Positions 15,067 to 15,799 of a DNA stretch of 15,799 nt are shown here, one piece after another. Numbering within the stretch: position 1 is the stretch's first letter; each line of letters starts with the position of its first letter. This DNA is from an uncultured Ruminococcus sp. Lineage in GTDB: Bacteria; Bacillota_A; Clostridia; Oscillospirales; Acutalibacteraceae. Under the pieces are notes generated by a model that did not search any database, was not told the DNA's origin, and saw only the letters and a program-made list of their open reading frames with translations. The stretch spans positions 1-15,799 of the forward strand of contig CADBXH010000033.1 in assembly GCA_902798605.1 (NCBI GenBank), in the 5' to 3' direction. The position numbers and the translations under genes were made by a program.

Positions 15067-15496
15067 TTATTTTCTCCTTTAACGCGTCGATTGCAAGAAA
15101 ATAACCAATCTTGCCAAAGCCCGCGATCTGTCCTACGCAAACCGGAGCGATAACAGACTTATGTCTAAACTCTTCCCTCGCGTGGATGTTTGACATATGA
15201 ACTTCGATAAACGGTACATCAACGCTGGCGATAGCGTCGCGCAGAGCATAGCTGTAATGCGTCAAAGCTCCCGCGTTGATTATAACTCCGGCGTATTCAT
15301 CCATAGAAGCGTGGATCTTGTCGATCAGATCGCCCTCGTGATTTGACTGATAAACTTCACATTCAAAGTCCCTTTTTTTAGCGTATTCAATAACCTTTTT
15401 TTCGATGTAGCCCGCTGTTTCGGCACCGTAAATGCCTTTTTCACGGATGCCCACCATATTGAGATTAGGCCCTAACAACAAAAGAATCTTTTCCAT
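15053..15496 (-). CDS. aroQ: Type II 3-dehydroquinate dehydratase
   Basis: Type II (dodecameric) dehydroquinase, 147 aa, converting 3-dehydroquinate to 3-dehydroshikimate in the shikimate pathway. It begins MEKILLLLGPNLNMVGIR. Catalytic Tyr23 lies in EKGIYG, NINAGALTHYSYALRDA-type residues 74 to 88 (Asn74, Ala75, Gly76) form the substrate loop, and the catalytic His100 is in EVHMSNIHAREEFR with Arg107 nearby. The usual Glu-Pro of the tyrosine loop is Glu-Lys here, a mild variation. The frame extends to TTG at 15526, but that codon sits in the terminator T-tract; ATG at 15496 has AAAGGTG 5 bases upstream and gives the normal family N-terminus. The end overlaps the peptidase gene by 14 bases. 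No other shikimate gene is in the window. Confidence 0.96.
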   Translation of the reverse strand: MEKILLLLGPNLNMVGIREKGIYGAETAGYIEKKVIEYAKKRDFECEVYQSNHEGDLIDKIHASMDEYAGVIINAGALTHYSYALRDAIASVDVPFIEVHMSNIHAREEFRHKSVIAPVCVGQIAGFGKIGYFLAIDALKEKIIDFE

Positions 15497-15514
15497 TTTT
15501 TCACCTTTTTCATT

Positions 15515-15520
15515 ATTATA
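15515..15520 (-). promoter_or_regulatory. Possible -10 box for aroQ
   Basis: A perfect TATAAT on the minus strand lies between the rpsU terminator and aroQ, about 20 bases before the ATG. The sequence 17 bases upstream (GCGTAT, within the terminator hairpin) is not a convincing -35 box, so this may be chance in AT-rich DNA. The alternative is read-through from rpsU. Confidence 0.3.
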
Positions 15521-15550
15521 AATCAAAAGCGGACAGCATACGCTGTCCGC
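15521..15550 (-). terminator. Rho-independent terminator after rpsU
   Basis: Perfect 9-bp GC-rich stem (15542 to 15550 with 15529 to 15537) with a 4-base loop on the minus strand, followed by TTTTGATTT. It begins 7 bases after the rpsU stop. The T-tract is interrupted, so partial read-through into aroQ is plausible. Confidence 0.87.
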
Positions 15551-15557
15551 ATATTGG

Positions 15558-15734
15558 TTACCTGTATTTGCGTTTGCGAGCTGCTTCAGATTTTTTCTTA
15601 CGCTTTACAGAGGGCTTCTCATAAGCTTCTCTTTTGCGAACCTCAGCAATAACGCCAGCTCTGGCACACTGCTTCTTGAATCTTCTCAAAGCGCTTTCAA
15701 GAGATTCATTCTCTTTTAATCTAATCTCTGCCAT
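15558..15734 (-). CDS. rpsU: 30S ribosomal protein S21
   Basis: Small basic protein of the 30S platform, 58 aa, which falls below common ORF length cut-offs. The translation starts [19 protein letters not shown], continues [20 protein letters not shown], and ends in a Lys/Arg-rich tail ([19 protein letters not shown]), matching S21 throughout at normal family length. ATG at 15734 has a GGAGGG ribosome binding site 7 bases upstream. A perfect TATAAT lies about 58 bases upstream at the window edge, and a hairpin terminator follows directly. In many Firmicutes rpsU is next to a YqeY-family gene, which is not present on the downstream side here. Confidence 0.97.
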   Translation of the reverse strand: MAEIRLKENESLESALRRFKKQCARAGVIAEVRKREAYEKPSVKRKKKSEAARKRKYR

Positions 15735-15745
15735 CTATCTTCCCT

Positions 15746-15767
15746 CCCATCTGCCATATGGCATGGG
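15746..15767 (-). promoter_or_regulatory. Hairpin in the rpsU leader overlapping the ribosome binding site
   Basis: On the minus strand CCCA-TGCC, loop ATAT, GGCA, a 2-base bulge (GA) and TGGG can pair as an 8-bp stem. The core TGCCATATGGCA (15752 to 15763) is a perfect palindrome. The 3' arm includes the first three G residues of the GGGAGGG ribosome binding site, so the fold could restrict ribosome access or bind a protein. The structure is seen; the role is inferred. Confidence 0.45.
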
Positions 15768-15791
15768 TACTTTGCATAATTTGCAATAGCT

Positions 15792-15797
15792 ATTATA
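15792..15797 (-). promoter_or_regulatory. Probable -10 box of rpsU promoter (-35 outside window)
   Basis: Perfect TATAAT on the minus strand at the right edge of the window. It would start a transcript about 50 bases before the rpsU ATG. The -35 region lies beyond base 15799 and cannot be checked. Confidence 0.5.
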
Positions 15798-15799
15798 CA

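Noticed and set aside
15497..15526. TTG start for aroQ at 15526
   Set aside because: The codon lies in the T-tract of the rpsU terminator, lacks an SD, and adds residues not typical of the family.

Overview
The window reads as a chromosomal housekeeping region of a low-to-mid GC, spore-forming Firmicute, most likely a Clostridia member of the Ruminococcaceae/Oscillospiraceae type. The grounds are SepF, YlmH and DivIVA instead of MinE-type division genes, a YunB sporulation protein, a methyl-independent (endonuclease-type) MutL, AGGAGG ribosome binding sites and frequent TTG starts. The placement is an inference from gene content, not from a database search. All 14 genes lie on the minus strand, so transcription runs from high to low coordinates. 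I see no tRNA, rRNA, CRISPR array, insertion sequence or phage gene. No gene-free stretch exceeds about 110 bases.

Right end (15799 to 13993): rpsU (ribosomal protein S21, not long enough for many ORF callers) has a -10 box at the window edge and a strong hairpin terminator behind it. Then come aroQ (shikimate pathway) and an Xaa-Pro aminopeptidase, which overlap and are translationally coupled.

Middle (13992 to 12143): a good sigma-A promoter drives efp and a CD1247-type zinc-ribbon protein, closed by a strong terminator. The sporulation gene yunB starts inside the T-tract of that terminator, and its only SD-like sequence lies in the hairpin arm.

Left (12142 to 1): a near-consensus sigma-A promoter (TTGAAA, 17 bp, TATAAT) precedes a very compact run of 11 genes: miaB, a ricA/ymcA-like YlbF-family gene, mutS, mutL, miaA, an orphan HlyD-like adaptor gene, yggS, sepF, ylmH, divIVA and ileS (cut by the window edge). 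Gaps are 37 bases or less and five junctions overlap, so it looks like one transcription unit. It carries both enzymes for ms2i6A37 in tRNA, the mismatch-repair pair, a division block and an aminoacyl-tRNA synthetase without its own T-box.

Nothing here is an obvious unknown defence or mobile system. The observations most worth following are: the same C-X3-C-X2-C-X2-C tail on two unrelated proteins (the RicA-like protein and the CD1247-type protein), an uncharacterised HlyD-like membrane protein embedded in the division cluster, and the terminator/SD/start-codon overlap at yunB.
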